Part shown: piece by piece, positions 1 through 12,600 of the stretch
How positions within the stretch are numbered: position 1 is the stretch's first letter
How the letters are laid out: each line of letters opens with the position of its first letter
Assembly (NCBI GenBank): GCA_036785705.1
Contig: JAWUZG010000004.1
Span: 10,901,501 to 10,965,500, forward strand
DNA length: 64,000 nt
Origin: Acanthornis magna
Lineage: Eukaryota; Chordata; Aves; Passeriformes; Acanthizidae
Direction of reading: 5' to 3'
Notes under the pieces: model-generated
Database searches by the model: none
What the model saw: the letters and a program-made list of their open reading frames with translations, nothing else
Told to the model about the DNA's origin: nothing
Program-made: the position numbers and the translations under genes

Positions 1-1927
1 AACACATTAAACCTAATTACATATTTGTAGCAAACTATACATGTATGGGTACAACTCCTGCAAATGTTTATGTGGAAAAATTAGACCAAATATGACAAAT
101 TATACCAAAACCATAAAACTCTGCTTTTAATGAGCAGTATTCTGGATTATTTTGTTACTTCATATGCATTATAAAAATTATGCATATCAGCCACTGTAAC
201 AGGGCTGGACTAGGTTTCTGCTGAATAAATAACCAAAAAAACATACTCCACTATAAAAGTACCTCTTATTAATAGCACTACAGCTCAAGCTAGCTGTGGC
301 TGAAGAGGCACCCTGAACAAAGAAATCCCGAGGCGGTCATACCCTTACAATCTAAGCTCCACACCCCTCACACAAAGTTTGGGTCAATAGTTGTATTGGG
401 GTCTAGTGTATTCCTGTTCTTCATTGGGTCCCTTCATAGGTGAGTCATTTCTTTCCTTATCTCTGGGCTGCAGGTTCCTCTGCTGATTGTACCTTCCTTA
501 TCTTCAGTCTTGAACAATCTCTAGGTTCTTCTTTTATTTAACTAGGTAAAAGTTCACCGTATCTGGGTGAAAGCTGACAGCTTGCCACCTAAGGCTTCAG
601 CAAATTGAGCTACTAAAGCTAAGCACGCTATGCTAAAAAGCTTTTATATAAATAGTATACCAAATCATGCAGAGTATGTCAAAAGACTTTATTTTATAAA
701 ATATGCATTTTGTCAATATAAAGAAATAAAAATAACACTTCATTTAATTCAGTCGGTGATTAGCACTTTGACTAACACCTGACTAAAAATCTTTGGACTA
801 AACTCAGAAGTCCAGTCTTTTTAGGAAGAATTTTATCATATTTCCAAGACATTTCTTAACTTGGGTAAATGAATTTCTGTACAAAATACAACATCATTTC
901 TGGACGTACAAAAAATTCTGAAAGACCTTGAAATTATGTATGATTTATATTCCTTTTGTACATTTTTCTTCTACTCACTAAAAAATACAACATTAAATGA
1001 GGCATTGCTTGATCTAAAATAACAATAAAAAAATCATAGTTTACAAAAACAGCCATTTGTACTAATTAATCCACCAGGGAAGAAACCTCATCTCCTACAC
1101 ATAAATAATATCTAATTTAGTGAAACTACAGGACACTGGAGAGAAGAAATTGCTTGTTTCTTTGTTTTGAGCATTTAGATTATTTATTGAATCTTGACGT
1201 TTAGTTTTAAAATAGGTTATCTTACTCCAGCAATGTATTTTCCCTTTAGCTATAAAGAGATAAAAAAAATATAAAATTTCAACCTGAAGACAATTCCTAT
1301 TAAACCCAGTAGAATCTGAAATGTAATGAAAAGGAAGAAAAATGAAAATGAATGCATAAAAATTTAATATATAATGAAATGGAAACAAAAGAGAGCTAGA
1401 ATACATTCTCAGATATTTTCCTCACACTTTACATGTGTTCTTGACTTCACTGGAGTACAGAAGAACATAATTTTTTTTATTATTACTAGTTTAAACATGA
1501 GCATAAAGATATAGTACACATTTAAATCAATGTCATTTAGCAAAAAGGATTATAATGGTGTGAATTTATTAGGTAAGAACAGATGAGATCAGAATCTTTC
1601 CGGTTTGTATTTTGCTGTTGATAGCTTTATTAGACCTTGAGTAAGAGACTCAGTGACTTTCACACAAATACTAGTTGCACACATTGCTGTCAATTTTGGC
1701 TGCTGAAGAGGCTCCTGAGATGACCTGCTCTTATTCCACTGAGTGCTTTGAAGATTAAGCTAAGAACTCGCACTGGGTCTTAGCTAGAACTCATTAGACC
1801 AAAAATAGTGTGATGATATGCATGAGGTTCATTGTTATAAAAAAAATTGCAAAATATTCTATCAGTTGGAAACTTTTCAAACCCTAATTTTTATTCATGT
1901 TGCTAAGTTTTGTGTCCACAAGCATTT
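1..1927. other. AT-rich non-coding DNA with a GC-richer patch
   Basis: No gene is supported. The stretch is AT-rich with stop codons in all frames; the best ORF, about 100 codons on the minus strand at 1095-1406, has low-complexity composition (F, I, Y, S) and no recognisable domain. Positions 240-620 are somewhat richer in GC and have the feel of a decayed LTR or other interspersed repeat (a CTGAACAAAGAAATCCCGAG stretch near 313 and several pyrimidine-rich runs). I cannot name a family. Confidence 0.6.
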
Positions 1928-2241
1928 TCCCTTCCCTTCCCTTCCCTTCCCTTCCCTTCCCTTCCCTTCCCTTCCCTTCCCTTCCCTTCCCTTCCCTTCC
2001 CTTCCCTTCCCTTCCCTTCCCTTCCCTTCCCTTCCCTTCCCTTCCCTTCCCTTCCCTTCCCTTCCCTTCCCTTCCCTTCCCTTCCCTTCCCTTCCCTTCC
2101 CTTCCCTTCCCTTCCCTTCCCTTCCCTTCCCTTCCCTTCCCTTCCCTTCCCTTCCCTTCCCTTCCCTTCCCTTCCCTTCCCTTCCCTTCCCTTCCCTTCC
2201 CTTCCCTTCCCTTCCCTTCCCTTCCCTTCCCTTCCCTTCCC
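1928..2241. repeat. Pentanucleotide microsatellite (CCCTT)n, about 63 units
   Basis: Roughly 314 bp of an apparently perfect CCCTT/TTCCC tandem repeat. The + strand is pure pyrimidine and the minus strand pure purine. It opens every reading frame on both strands and so creates long repetitive pseudo-proteins (Pro-Phe-Pro-Ser-Leu on +, Gly-Arg-Glu-Gly-Lys on -) that should not be taken as genes. The lack of any interruption over this length suggests a recent, unstable expansion. The true length may vary between individuals or be misassembled. Confidence 0.97.
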
Positions 2242-3578
2242 ATTAAATATATAGAAAAAATTCTTAGGGGGAAAAAAAACCAAACCAACAAGCCATTGTC
2301 CAAGAAAAAGAACTCTTCTTTTTTTCTGTATCACTTTACATTCAACCCTCTAAAGTTGCTTTGAAGAATGTTTTTCAGGAATGAGAGCGTTTTCAGGACT
2401 TGTGCTTAGAGTCAACCTTTTCAATATTTGTTTGAAGTGCCCAAAGCACAGTATTGACAATTCTCTATCATTTACTTTCAGGTTGTAAGACTCAAACTAA
2501 ATAAGAAAATAAAATGTAAAACAATCCACAGTTTTTGTTTTAAAGACATTCTCTGAGGCAGATAAAAAATACAACTTTAAAGTCAGCAATCAAAGCACAC
2601 ATATTTTTTCTGAGGTTTTATTTATTGGATAAAGTCTGGAGGATATGTAGAATTTGTAAAGGCTATTTATACCACTGTCAATTTATCTTAGCAATAAAGC
2701 TAACTGATTTATCACAGCTATGTCAGCATTAATCTAGTTCTTCTTTTTCTAACATAGCCAGGACAGACATGCAGGCTGAGTGGATCTTTATAATAAGTCA
2801 GAGTACATATATTTTGCAACCTCATTGATTAATGTTCTCAGATACACATTCACAGCACCATTCTACATCTCAAAAGTTCAAAATACAGTAACATGAGTAG
2901 GATATTTGGCAGACTTGCATTTATAAACTAGCAAATATCTAAAGAGTCATAGGACTGGCCTTTTAAACCATTTGGTGCATGGGAGAATGTGATGTCTTCA
3001 TGTGCACTTTCCTAAATTAAATTTTTCATGCTGTGGACAAAAACAGAAAAAGAAAATGAAGAAGGAAAAAAAAAAAAGAAAAAACCAATCAGATTCCACT
3101 TTTTCACACAATACTGCTAATCTATTATATCTAACACTTCTTCCAGGATCTAATTCAGCAGCATTCAAGGACAGACCAGGCCATGAAACAAATAATCTTC
3201 TCAAAATAAGAAATTAATATAACAAACCAATAATCTCTATGAAAAAAATGAAATAAGACAATAAAATTGTACCTAGAAATATTACATGGCATTTAAAAAA
3301 ACAAAAAAACCAGCCAAAATCTAACGAGATGTTAGTCTAGAATTTGTGACACTCCTGCAGGAAATATTGCCCAGTCTTCATTCTGCCAAGTTTTCATTCT
3401 GTCAGGATCTCTTAAATTATGCAGCTGATATCGGGCAGACCCCACTGAACCATTGTGGGGGTAAAATTTTAAAGAGGAATAGTTCCAACTAACACACATT
3501 ATTTTCTTGCATGCAATACAGTCTTCATTGAATTTTAATCACTGTCAATGAAAACTTCTCACAAAGCAGTGACCTTAA
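2242..3578. other. AT-rich non-coding DNA
   Basis: No gene or recognisable mobile element. Short ORFs around 2998-3217 are open mainly because of an A-rich run at 3050-3085 and have no domain character. Confidence 0.6.
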
Positions 3579-4290
3579 GTGATAGAAACTTCAGACCGGG
3601 ATAGGTGCTCTCATAAGGGAGAGTTTATAGTTAGCCTGCTGTTGCCGGAGCTAGCTCTTTGCATCATGGATACAGACTGGTTGAATGATCTGAGATCATT
3701 TATCAACTTCTGTTTAGCTCATAGGCATAGCCAGTGGCATGAAGTTTATCATCCTGCAAAGAGCTGAAAGTAACTCAGTGATACCACATGCTATTTAAGA
3801 CTGGTTGTTAGGTAGATTTGAGTCTCCCAGAACACTCCTCAATAGACTGCTGATTGCTGATTATCCTAGTTTTGGCCAAGGAGAGGTGGGAGGTGGAGCA
3901 TGGAGTGTGGGTGTGTCCAGGTTGTTGCTCTATACCTCTTGCATCATCACTGCAGGGGCACAAGTAAGGGATTCTCACTTCCATGAAGGAGGGTAGGTGG
4001 CTTCAAGGGGAAGGAAAAGGGGATATGTGGATCCACTGTCACCATTTTTGTTCCTTCTTTCCAGGGGAGTAACTGGTGAATGGAGTGGTGGGCTTTGTCT
4101 GTCATTGGTTTTTTGTTGTCTCAGGCTTAACGAAGGAGCGTGGGTGCAAACAATTTGTCCTGCATTGTTGGTTTCTTTCATTGCCTTGGGCTTGGGGGAA
4201 GAACGTGGGTTCAGATGATTTTGTCCACCATTTTCTTCTTTGTCTCAGGGGTCACATGGCACCAGCTGCGCTCACAGTGGGTTGGACTCC
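3579..4290. repeat. Unidentified GC-richer segment, probably a decayed interspersed repeat
   Basis: About 700 bp with clearly higher GC than both flanks. It contains a run of overlapping short ORFs on the + strand (63 to 73 codons, 3805-4294) and purine-rich/G-rich stretches. The sharp compositional edges and the absence of conserved protein motifs fit an old LTR-retroelement piece. I could not match it to a family, and an ancient exon cluster is less likely because no splice-flanked frame stands out. Confidence 0.35.
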
Positions 4291-6501
4291 ATGAGCATTT
4301 TAGATATAATCACTCTGGTTTTGTGTACTTTTGTTAATAATATTGTTGCTGTTACTCTTTATTTTCTTATCTCTTTGCTGTTTCCGACAAATTTTTATTT
4401 ATCTCAACTTGGGTAGGGGGAGTGGCTTTGTAGAGTTTGATTTCCAGCTGAATTTAAACCATGACACTGATTCTGCTCTAGCTCTAGACTTTTCCCTAGT
4501 GCAATTCTTGGCTTGTTTAGTGGTTAAGCTTCAAGATAAGACCAGGATTGAAAACAAAGATCAAAGAAAGACCCATTTGAAATGACAGTAGGGTTCATAC
4601 GATGAGTTTGGCTCTTTTCACCCCCATAATCTTCAACCACTCTTGAATACACTGAAAGCGTGCAGCACATTTTCATACTCTGGCCTCTTCCAACATGTAC
4701 AACTATTTCAGGCACACAGTGGCACTGCTCATTGTAGCACTACATGGTATACAGTAGATATTCAGAGACAAGTGCTTTGTACCAGTATGGATATTAATCT
4801 CAAATCCAGGTGACCTCTTTCTTGGGGTGATGAGTGTAGAACCTTTTATGAAAGAGAAAAGCATAATTTTAGAACTCAGTTGCTGTTCTAACTCACTCAG
4901 CAAAACCATATTTATCATTAATTTGAGACATGACTTAGATAGATTTGCCAGGCAAACCACTATATAGACTACTGCCAGATGTAACATTTTCCCTTTTGAC
5001 ATTTGGGTAGATTTAAACAAACTCTAAGGCATTTTCTTTCACAGCTTTAGCACAGCCGAAAATTCACCCATTGCACAAAGGCTCAAATATGAACCATGAT
5101 TACTTAAAAGCTGCACTTCTCTTTCTGCACTAGTCCATTTTACATATTTTTCACTAGCTACTAAATGTGTTGTCACTACTTTTAAAGAGACTGATGATCC
5201 ATTTGGAATTCAGAATGTGTGTTATAAGCATAGAGTGATTTATATAGAGACTTATGAAGGTGACATATTATGCCCTGAGGCACAAATGCCTGGTGAGATC
5301 ACTTTAAAAGGGACGGCCCATCTCTAAAGTTATCTAAAAGTGAACAGAGACCACTTTCTTTTTCTCAGATAAGATCTTTAATAATCTTCGACAATTTTTG
5401 AGAAGCAGACTAGGCAAGGCAACCATGACAAATATAAAAATCATGTGAAGGTGACTTTGCAAACTGCATCAATCTTTCCTGCACCAGTAACTGTAAGAAA
5501 CTTGATTTTGTGTCATTCCCTTTTCAGCACTCTTTCTTTTTGTACCTTTTCTTGAAGGCAGAGAAAGGGATGGTGAGCAGTGCAACTTTGCTAAATAAAG
5601 CAAAAGAAAAAGCCCTTCCGTATTTACATTTGTTTTGTCATATACTCCATTTAAAATATGAAAGTGCAAACCACTCAAATTTTATGCTTCACATCACTGT
5701 CAACTCGAATATAGATTTGTCTAAATTGATCTTCAGGGCAATCAGGATTCATATTGAATATACTGCTCTGACTAGGTTAATAATCGACTTTACTATCAAT
5801 AACATCAACATATTATCTGCATACAACATGATGTGTTACCATTTACTGTCTCAACCTGTCTATTTTCAGAATTCCTTGACCCTTTTTGTCAAGGTTTACA
5901 TTACTTCATTAAGTAAGATAAGGGAAAATCAATAATTTACTGTTATTTTACTAGGTGCAAAAAATAGAAATGGGTCGGAAGAAGCAGAAATTATGACAAT
6001 TATGACAATTTTGAAATTATTGAAACCTTGCACTAACACTGAGTGTATGTTACATAAAATCTCACCATTTACTTTCCTCCATCCCAGCCCTGCTTCTCCA
6101 TGAACATGAAATAATTCAATAGAATTGATAACTTCCATTATAAAATAAAAAAATGTATGTGAAACGTAGGAATTATGGTTAACACTGCTACTGCAAGTCC
6201 CATCAAGCCATAGCATGAGCATCCTAGTTTCTAATAAGACAACCTGCTGCATTTCTTTTTTTTTTACAGTAAGAACATTATGTTAAATCCTTGGGTAACT
6301 AAGGATAAACAGAAGAAATACCAGAAGGGGAATCAGGAGAAAAGAAAAATGCATATTTCTGCCTCCAGGGCTTAGTGCTTGAGGGGATATGTAGACATCT
6401 TTTGATGTTTACAAGCTGAAGTGCTTTGTTTATCAGGCATGGAAAATATACTGGTGAAGCCTTGTGATAAGTGATTATTTACCTGAAGTTTCCTGTCATT
6501 T
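4291..6501. other. AT-rich non-coding DNA
   Basis: No supported gene. The longest frame, 141 codons on + at 5510-5935, has low-complexity, AT-driven composition (I, N, L, F, Y) and no motif I recognise. It is probably a chance ORF. Confidence 0.6.
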
Positions 6502-7086
6502 TGTCGTGGTTTAACCCCAGCCAGAAGCCAAGCCCCACACAGCCACTGACTCACTCCCGCACCACTGGGATCGAGGAGAGAATCAGAAGAGTAAAAGGTA
6601 GAAAATGTGGGTTGAGATTAAGACAGTTTAATAGGGAAGGCAAAAGCTGTGCTCACAAGCAAAGCAAAACAATGAATTAAATCACTGCTTCCCAAGGTCA
6701 GGTGTACATTCAGTCATCTCCAGGAGAGCAGGGCCCTATCACTTGTAATAGTGACTTAGGAAGACAAATACCACCACTCCTAACATCCCTCCTTCCTCCT
6801 TCTATACCTAAATTCATATCCTAATCATGATGCAATATGGTCTGGAATATCCCTTTGGTCAGTTTGGGTCACCTGTCCTGGCTGTGTCCCCTCCCAACCT
6901 GCCATGCACCCCCAGCCTCCTTGCCAGAGTACCCACATGAAAAGCACAAAAGGCCTTGGCTCTGTGTTAGCCCTGCTCAGCAACCGCAGAATCATCTCTG
7001 TATTATCAACCCTGTGTTCAGCACGAACACAGCCCCATACCACACACTGAAAGAAAGTTAACTCTGCCCCAGCCAAAATCAGCACA
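6502..7086 (-). mobile_element. Solo LTR of an avian endogenous retrovirus family
   Basis: About 585 bp that reads TG...CA on the minus strand. Viral-sense landmarks visible are a GGCTGGGGCAGAGTTAACTT-like start near 7080, a central GGGAGGGGACACAGCCAGGA block (near 6875-6895), an ATTAAA poly(A)-like signal near 6628, and a terminal GGGGTTAAACCACGACA at 6502-6518. The same layout recurs at 15.7, 26.4 and 52.2 kb in this window, which confirms a repeat family. No internal retroviral sequence is attached and no clean target duplication was seen at these edges. From memory of bird genomes it looks like a common ERV solo LTR; the exact family is unassigned. Confidence 0.75.
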
Positions 7087-9142
7087 TACATACACATAAA
7101 AGTAAGGGCTACTAAAAATTTTACATAAAGATATTTAAATATCTTTAAAGGTCCCCTTCCACTGTCCTTGAGATGCCTGGAAAAGTTCTTATACTAGGCA
7201 GTGTAAGAAATAATCTTTTAAAGAAGCTGGAATTAAACTATTTAATAAATGTTAATGAAGTATAGTTCAAAATTTCATATAATAAGTTAATCATTGTGCA
7301 TTGATGCGTGCCTTTAACACACAAAATTCTACATGGAAGAACTGTCTCAAAAAAACACCATTTGCATGCATGCAAAAAGCAGTATAAAGATACATCTGTT
7401 TATATTTTCAACTCTGCCATTATAGATATAGTATTCCCATACTTTGAAAACTTTCAAATATACATGTGTGTTTATGTATGTGTAGATATGTATATGTATG
7501 TGCATATGTATATGTGTATTTGTGTATTTGTATGTGTGGCTTTTGTCTTGTTTAAATAATTTTTAAAAATTAATTATGCATGTAATATATGAAAATGATC
7601 ATGTTTTTTTCTCATTATATAAGTGGAAAAAAAGTGAATATGAGAAAAACAACAGTTTTCTTCTATCATTTTTTTCCTGCCTTTCTGTCATTCACTGCTA
7701 CTTGTACACAGTAGAGAAACAATGCTATATTTGAGAGACAGAAAAAGAATATGAGAAAATTGAGCCGCAAAGGCTGAACATGGGGCAAAGCATATCTTCT
7801 GTTATGAAGATATACACATAAAACAAAGGACAGGAACTTGGACAAAAATGAAGAGTAGAAGGCTAAAGAAGTAGTCAGGAATGGATGAATAACAATTTTA
7901 GAGAAAACCTCAGGGCAACTGGATACAAGACAGATGTTTCAGATGAGATGGGTTGTTTTGAAAGATTAGGAAAAAAGTGAATTTCCACTAATCTTTTTGC
8001 TTAATGAATGGATTTAGTCACTCATAGTCTATTACTGATTTTGAAGAAGGGTATTAATTGGCAAAAAAATATATTTGAATGATGCAATACCATGTAAGTT
8101 CATGAAATCAGTTTTGGCTATCTCTGATCCTTGTAAGTAAAGATGAATAACAGGAAACATTAGAGAGCTATTGTATTTCCCTGCAGCTAGAAGCTGGAAG
8201 GCATTATTTTAATACTTTCCAGATTCTCAGTAGGCATTTTAGTTTTTCTTTGACATACAGATACTTTTATGATTGTGAACAACAGCACTTTTGCCTTCAC
8301 TCTCCTACCCCCTCTTTCTAGAAATACGAGAGACCAAATGGTGTTGTAGTCGTGCTGTTGTGGGGTCAGACTTTGTCACAATTTTCTTTAAATAAAGTTT
8401 ATTTCATAAGCAGCAGTTTGACTTCTGGCAGATAGCATGTTATTGCTTCTGTCTTCACTGTCTGCTGTGTAAAGTATACATCTGTATCCAAAAGTAATAT
8501 AAATAATCACCCTCCTTGAATAAAGGACTATTTCTACTTATTGCATATCTGTCTCAAAGGAAATAGCAAAGTTCCTGATGAAAGTCAGTGAGTTAAAATG
8601 TTACAAGGAAGAAAATCAATCTAAAGACTACTCTTATTCTTATGTTCTGCTTTGAACACAACAAAATGCTTTTATAAAAGTACCTTCCCTTCAAGTACAT
8701 ACTTATGAAAGTTATTGAGAGACTAAGGGTATCCTGATTCTTTATACTGTTCAGTCAGTTCAGCTTAATATTGATCATATATCCCATCTTTGCTTGTAAT
8801 TTTCTTCTTTCATCTTATAAGAAAAGGTTGATATGTTACTGAACAGCCTGAAGAAGATTATTACCCCTTAATAGCTAATCAGATTTATTTCCAAGCAATG
8901 TTTTGTCACTGCTTTCTCTTTTTCTTATTAAAACCAGAAATGAGAGTCAGAGGGTTTTTTGCTTTTCTTTTTCCTTTATCTTATCCTAGTCAGGGTAACA
9001 ATGATGTGAATTTTCTAAGAAATATTTCCTCTCAGCCACTGATCTTGTTGTAAAAGTCACACTTAGGTTCTTTAGCCTGAACTCAGTCACCCAGAGCTGT
9101 AAAATGCCTTTTTAAAATCCTCCCTAATCACAGAGCAGGTAA
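7087..9142. other. AT-rich non-coding DNA
   Basis: No gene or clear mobile element apart from the TATG/TG-rich low-complexity stretch annotated separately. The ORF at 7308-7559 owes its length to that stretch. Confidence 0.6.
7462..7548. repeat. Degenerate (TATG/TG)n low-complexity repeat
   Basis: Alternating TGTG, TATG and GTATATG units form an imperfect purine-pyrimidine alternating tract. It is diverged and interrupted, so it is probably an old microsatellite. Confidence 0.8.
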
Positions 9143-9940
9143 GGGTGAAATGGGCCTCCGTAGGTCATCCTGTCAAGCAAGCGCATTATTCAGGGTTATG
9201 TCCAGCCAGCTTTTGCAAGTTTCCAGAGATGGAGACTCCACAACATCTCTGGGCAGCCTGTTGCAGTTCTCTGACATCCTCACAGTAAAGAAGTTCTTCC
9301 TCATATGTAACTTTCTGTGTTCCAGACTCTGCCTGTTACTCTTGTCTATTGCTCAGCATTCCGAGAAGAGCCTGACTCCATTCTCTTGAATTCTTCCTTC
9401 AGATACTTGCACACATTGACAAAACCTGCTCTCAGTCTTCTCAAAGCTGAACAGGCCCAACTCCCTCATAAGAGAGATGGTCCAATAGCCTCATCATATT
9501 CATAGCACTCTGCTGGACCTACTCCAGGAGCTCCATGTCTCCCCTGTACTGAGGAGCCCAGAACTGCTCCCAGCACTCCACGTGTGGCCTCACCAGGGCC
9601 AAGTAGAGAGGCAGAATCACCTCCCTTGACCTGCTGGCAATGCTCTTCCTATTGTACCCCAGGATACCATTGTCCTCCTTGGCCCCCAGGACACACTGCT
9701 GGCTCATGGACAGCTTGTGCTCCACCAGGGCCCCCAGGTTCTTCATTGCAGAGCTTCTTTCCAACAGGTCAGCACCCAGCCTGTGCTGCAGCAATGGGTT
9801 ATTCTTCCCCAGATGCAGGATCCTGCGTTTGCCTTTGTTGAATTTCAGAAGGCTTTACTCTGCCCATCTCTCCAGCCTGTTGAGGTCCTTCTGCAGGGCT
9901 ATACGGACTGTATCAGAATCCCAAGTGTGCCAACAAGCCA
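9143..9940 (-). mobile_element. CR1-type LINE fragment (reverse transcriptase C-terminus and 3' part)
   Basis: The minus strand carries a 92-codon open stretch (9794-9519) with features of the end of CR1 ORF2: a KNLGALVEHKLSMSQQC-type block, then GILGYNRKSIASRSREVILP, then LVRPHVE and FWAPQYRGDMELLE. Downstream in the element's direction (9480 to 9143) is the non-coding complement of the RKKFFTV...HWNRLP-type tail, recognised as the repeat-typical CAGTAAAGAAGTTCTTCCTC and GGAGACTCCACAACATCTCT. It is truncated at both ends, with stops and frameshifts, so it is an inactive fossil. CR1 is the dominant LINE of birds and reptiles. Confidence 0.85.
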
Positions 9941-10290
9941 TGATGGTCCCACCCAGGCTGTAAAGATCTTAGTAATCCTGTTCTACAAGTGCTGCCCCTG
10001 CCAGAAGTTAGTTTGCCAGTGTTCAAGCTCATCTTGGCATCTGTGTAAGCCCAGATCAGGCTGCTGGGAGAATCACAACATTGTAAAAAAGGAGCAGCAG
10101 TCCACATCTGGGATCTCCAGCCATTGTCCTCTACTCACAGGGATTGTATTTAACTCCAGGTCCTTTTGCTCTTGCCTGACCTTTGTCACCAGGATGGCTT
10201 TGCTACTTGGTGATCCTGAAGCTATATCACGTTATTGCATACAGCAGTGTGTCCTGGAGTACAGGTGTTGCTATAAGGCTTAAGGATAAA
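9941..10290. repeat. Unidentified GC-richer segment next to the CR1 fragment
   Basis: The higher GC of the neighbouring CR1 continues for about 350 bp, but recognisable CR1 sequence stops near 9930-9940. A 188-codon + strand frame (9717-10283) runs across both parts, yet its first half is antisense to CR1, so it is not a gene. This may be another old repeat inserted beside the CR1. Confidence 0.35.
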
Positions 10291-11329
10291 CTTTCATAAC
10301 TTCTCAAGGTGATTCTGATTTCTGGAGGATGATTTTCATTGGCAAAGAGTAATTATTTTAGAGGTCTCTGCAGGTTTTTGTATTGCTTCCTTTTTTTCTC
10401 TCCCCCTCTGTTAGATGATGTTTTTCTCCACTTGGCAAATATACATACAGAGTGAATTTTGTACTAATGAATAAAAAGTGTGCTTTCTGGGTATAGGTCA
10501 CCTTCTCACACACAGATTAACTATTTCTGTTTCCATGTACCAGGAAGCAATGGATAGTAAAGTGTCATTTTGAAAATATAAAATTATTTAAACTAAAGTT
10601 AAATGAATCAATTATATTCACCCTACTTTCAGAGATGAGTGCTTTTCCCATCATATCATCCACTTAGCAAGAAAATAGAGATTTAGTTAATGTGTGTAAA
10701 TTGTCAAAAAAAAAACTTATTCAAAATTTTCTTTATCCTTCAAGGGAGAAATAAATTACATGATGCACGATGGAATTAAAAAAATTATAAGAAGTTATAA
10801 AATATTTTAAAGTAAGCCCTGGAATTGAACTATTTCATCTGACTCATTCTTAGGGAGAAAAAAAAATTAACAGCCCCCCAAACAAGTTCTGTAGTTAAAA
10901 ATCCCCACTAACTCTACCCTAATTTTCATCAGAAACAGGCACTGAAATATAGCAATTGTATTACTAAGGAGTAAAAATAAGTTTCTCCCTAAGTGAATAA
11001 CCCAATTTTGAGAAACATCATGATTCACTCTTTTCATTCCTTTCATGTATCACATGCTTAATAGAGAGAATAAAAGTGACTTCATATTCAACATTGTGCT
11101 TTGGTGTTCTCGTAAAATGACTCCCTACTCCACTCCCCTTTCATCCAGTTAATAATTTTCAGGCTCAATTTAGTTCAAAGTTTGTTTAAGCCACAGCTTT
11201 TCTGATTTTCCTAAGAGGGATTATTAGAAGATGATTCTGCAACTACTCCAGGTAAGAACCTTAAACCTATTGCTCTTCAAAAATTAGGTTTCTTTTTAGA
11301 AGGAGGGGTAAAAAAAAAGCATGTAAGAG
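10291..11329. other. AT-rich non-coding DNA
   Basis: Nothing recognisable. Several A-rich runs (for example near 10710 and 10858) and scattered stop codons in all frames. Confidence 0.6.
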
Positions 11330-11560
11330 CCAGGAACATTGATTTTCTCCAACGTGAGTCCTTCACTTCCTGCAATCTGCAGTTCTTCATGTACTGCTCC
11401 AGCATGGGTCCCTGCAGGAGAACAGCTGCTTCTCTATGGTCTTCACCACAGGCTGAAGTGGAATCTCTACTCTGGTGTATGGAGTAGCTCCCCTCCATCT
11501 TTCTTTGTGACCTTGGTGTCTGCAGGGATGTTTCTCTCATATTCTCAGGTTGACCCTGTT
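11330..11560 (-). mobile_element. Fragment of an ERVL-like LTR
   Basis: Read on the minus strand it gives GAGAATATGAGAGAAACATC, then CCCTGCAGACACCAAGGTCA, followed by repeated GGACCCATGCTGGAGCAG / GAAGAACTGCAG-type units. This is a pattern I associate with a common bird ERVL LTR. Only an internal portion is present, with no TG/CA ends. A copy of what seems to be the same LTR type lies at 58.3-59.2 kb. The family name is from memory. Confidence 0.55.
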
Positions 11561-11574
11561 TGACATAGAAAGAA

Positions 11575-12030
11575 GTCATTCCTGTAGATGCCCATCCCTG
11601 CAAATGTTGCCACACAAACCCAATACAAGTTTAAAGTTTGCTTTCCTGAAATTCAGGGTTGTGGCCCTGCCTTTTGTACTGCTTCCTCCTCTTAGTGTCA
11701 CAACCTCCAGCTTCTCATGGTCAATGCAGCCAAGACTGCCCCCGGATTTCAATCCACATCTCATTCTTCCTCCTTTGTTAATGACAGGTTCAGTTGACAT
11801 CCTTTCCTTGTCAGCTTCTCGGTCAACTTTGTCAGGAAATTGTCATCAATGCAACCATGGATTGCTTGTGCACTGATACGTAGTCATTTTAGCAAAATTT
11901 TAAGGTGATGAAAATTCACCATGAAGACCAGGACTGGTCAATGAGAGATTTCTTTCTGTTGTTACCCAGCCTAACCTCTCTGAGGAGCCTGCATCCATCT
12001 GGTATAATTCTCCAGTGATGTGAAGCACGA
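11575..12030 (-). mobile_element. CR1-type LINE fragment (endonuclease region)
   Basis: The minus-strand frame 11800-11576 contains GSLGCIDHEKLEV followed by LRGGSSTKGRATTLNFRKAN. This matches the end of the CR1 apurinic/apyrimidinic endonuclease domain, where an SDH triad motif is expected; here the serine is replaced (CIDHE). The non-coding continuation to about 12030 matches the upstream endonuclease part in composition and pattern. Inactive and frameshifted. It directly abuts the ERVL-like LTR piece at 11330-11560, so one probably inserted into the other. Confidence 0.7.
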
Positions 12031-12536
12031 GCATAATTAGCCATTAAGCTTCTAAATCAAAAACATTCTTTCATTTATATGCCTTAAGCTTGATAAATTT
12101 TAACAACTTTTTCCTGGATTCTGCTCAGGTGAAATAGTGTATAAAATGCAAGTTTTGTCAAACCTAACTGCAAATTATGGGAGAAAAAATGATGACAGTT
12201 ACTTAAAATTCTATCATATTTGAGGGTTTTTTTTGTTCACTTGCAATTCTCTCGCCCCACCAAAGGACTCCACTCAGTAATATCAATGTCCATGAAAAAG
12301 TGGCAGACATAAACCTGATAACTTTGCTCTTCTTTTAAGAATTAACAATATATATTCTTTGTTTCTGTTTTCTCCACACATGTAACAGGTGAATAATCAA
12401 ACTTTAGAAATGAAACACAAGAGAGACATCTATAGTTATGAGTCTTACATTTCTAATCCATACTGCTGAAAGTATTTTTATTTTCTACTCGTGAGTATGG
12501 ACTTGTTAGAATTGCAATGTAAGATCATATTTTCTG
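12031..12536. other. AT-rich non-coding DNA
   Basis: No gene or recognisable repeat. Confidence 0.6.
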
Positions 12537-12563
12537 GTAATAATAATAATAATAGTAATAGTA

Positions 12564-12600
<37 letters not shown>

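Noticed and set aside
1818..2364. Several 114-155 codon ORFs on both strands with pentapeptide repeats
   Set aside because: They are translations of the (CCCTT)n microsatellite; a five-base repeat without stops opens every frame.
5510..5935. 141-codon + strand ORF as a gene
   Set aside because: The amino acid composition follows the AT bias, no domain or splice context is visible, and an ORF of this length is plausible by chance in 64 kb.
9717..10283. 188-codon + strand ORF
   Set aside because: Its first half is antisense to a CR1 reverse transcriptase fragment; no motif in the second half.
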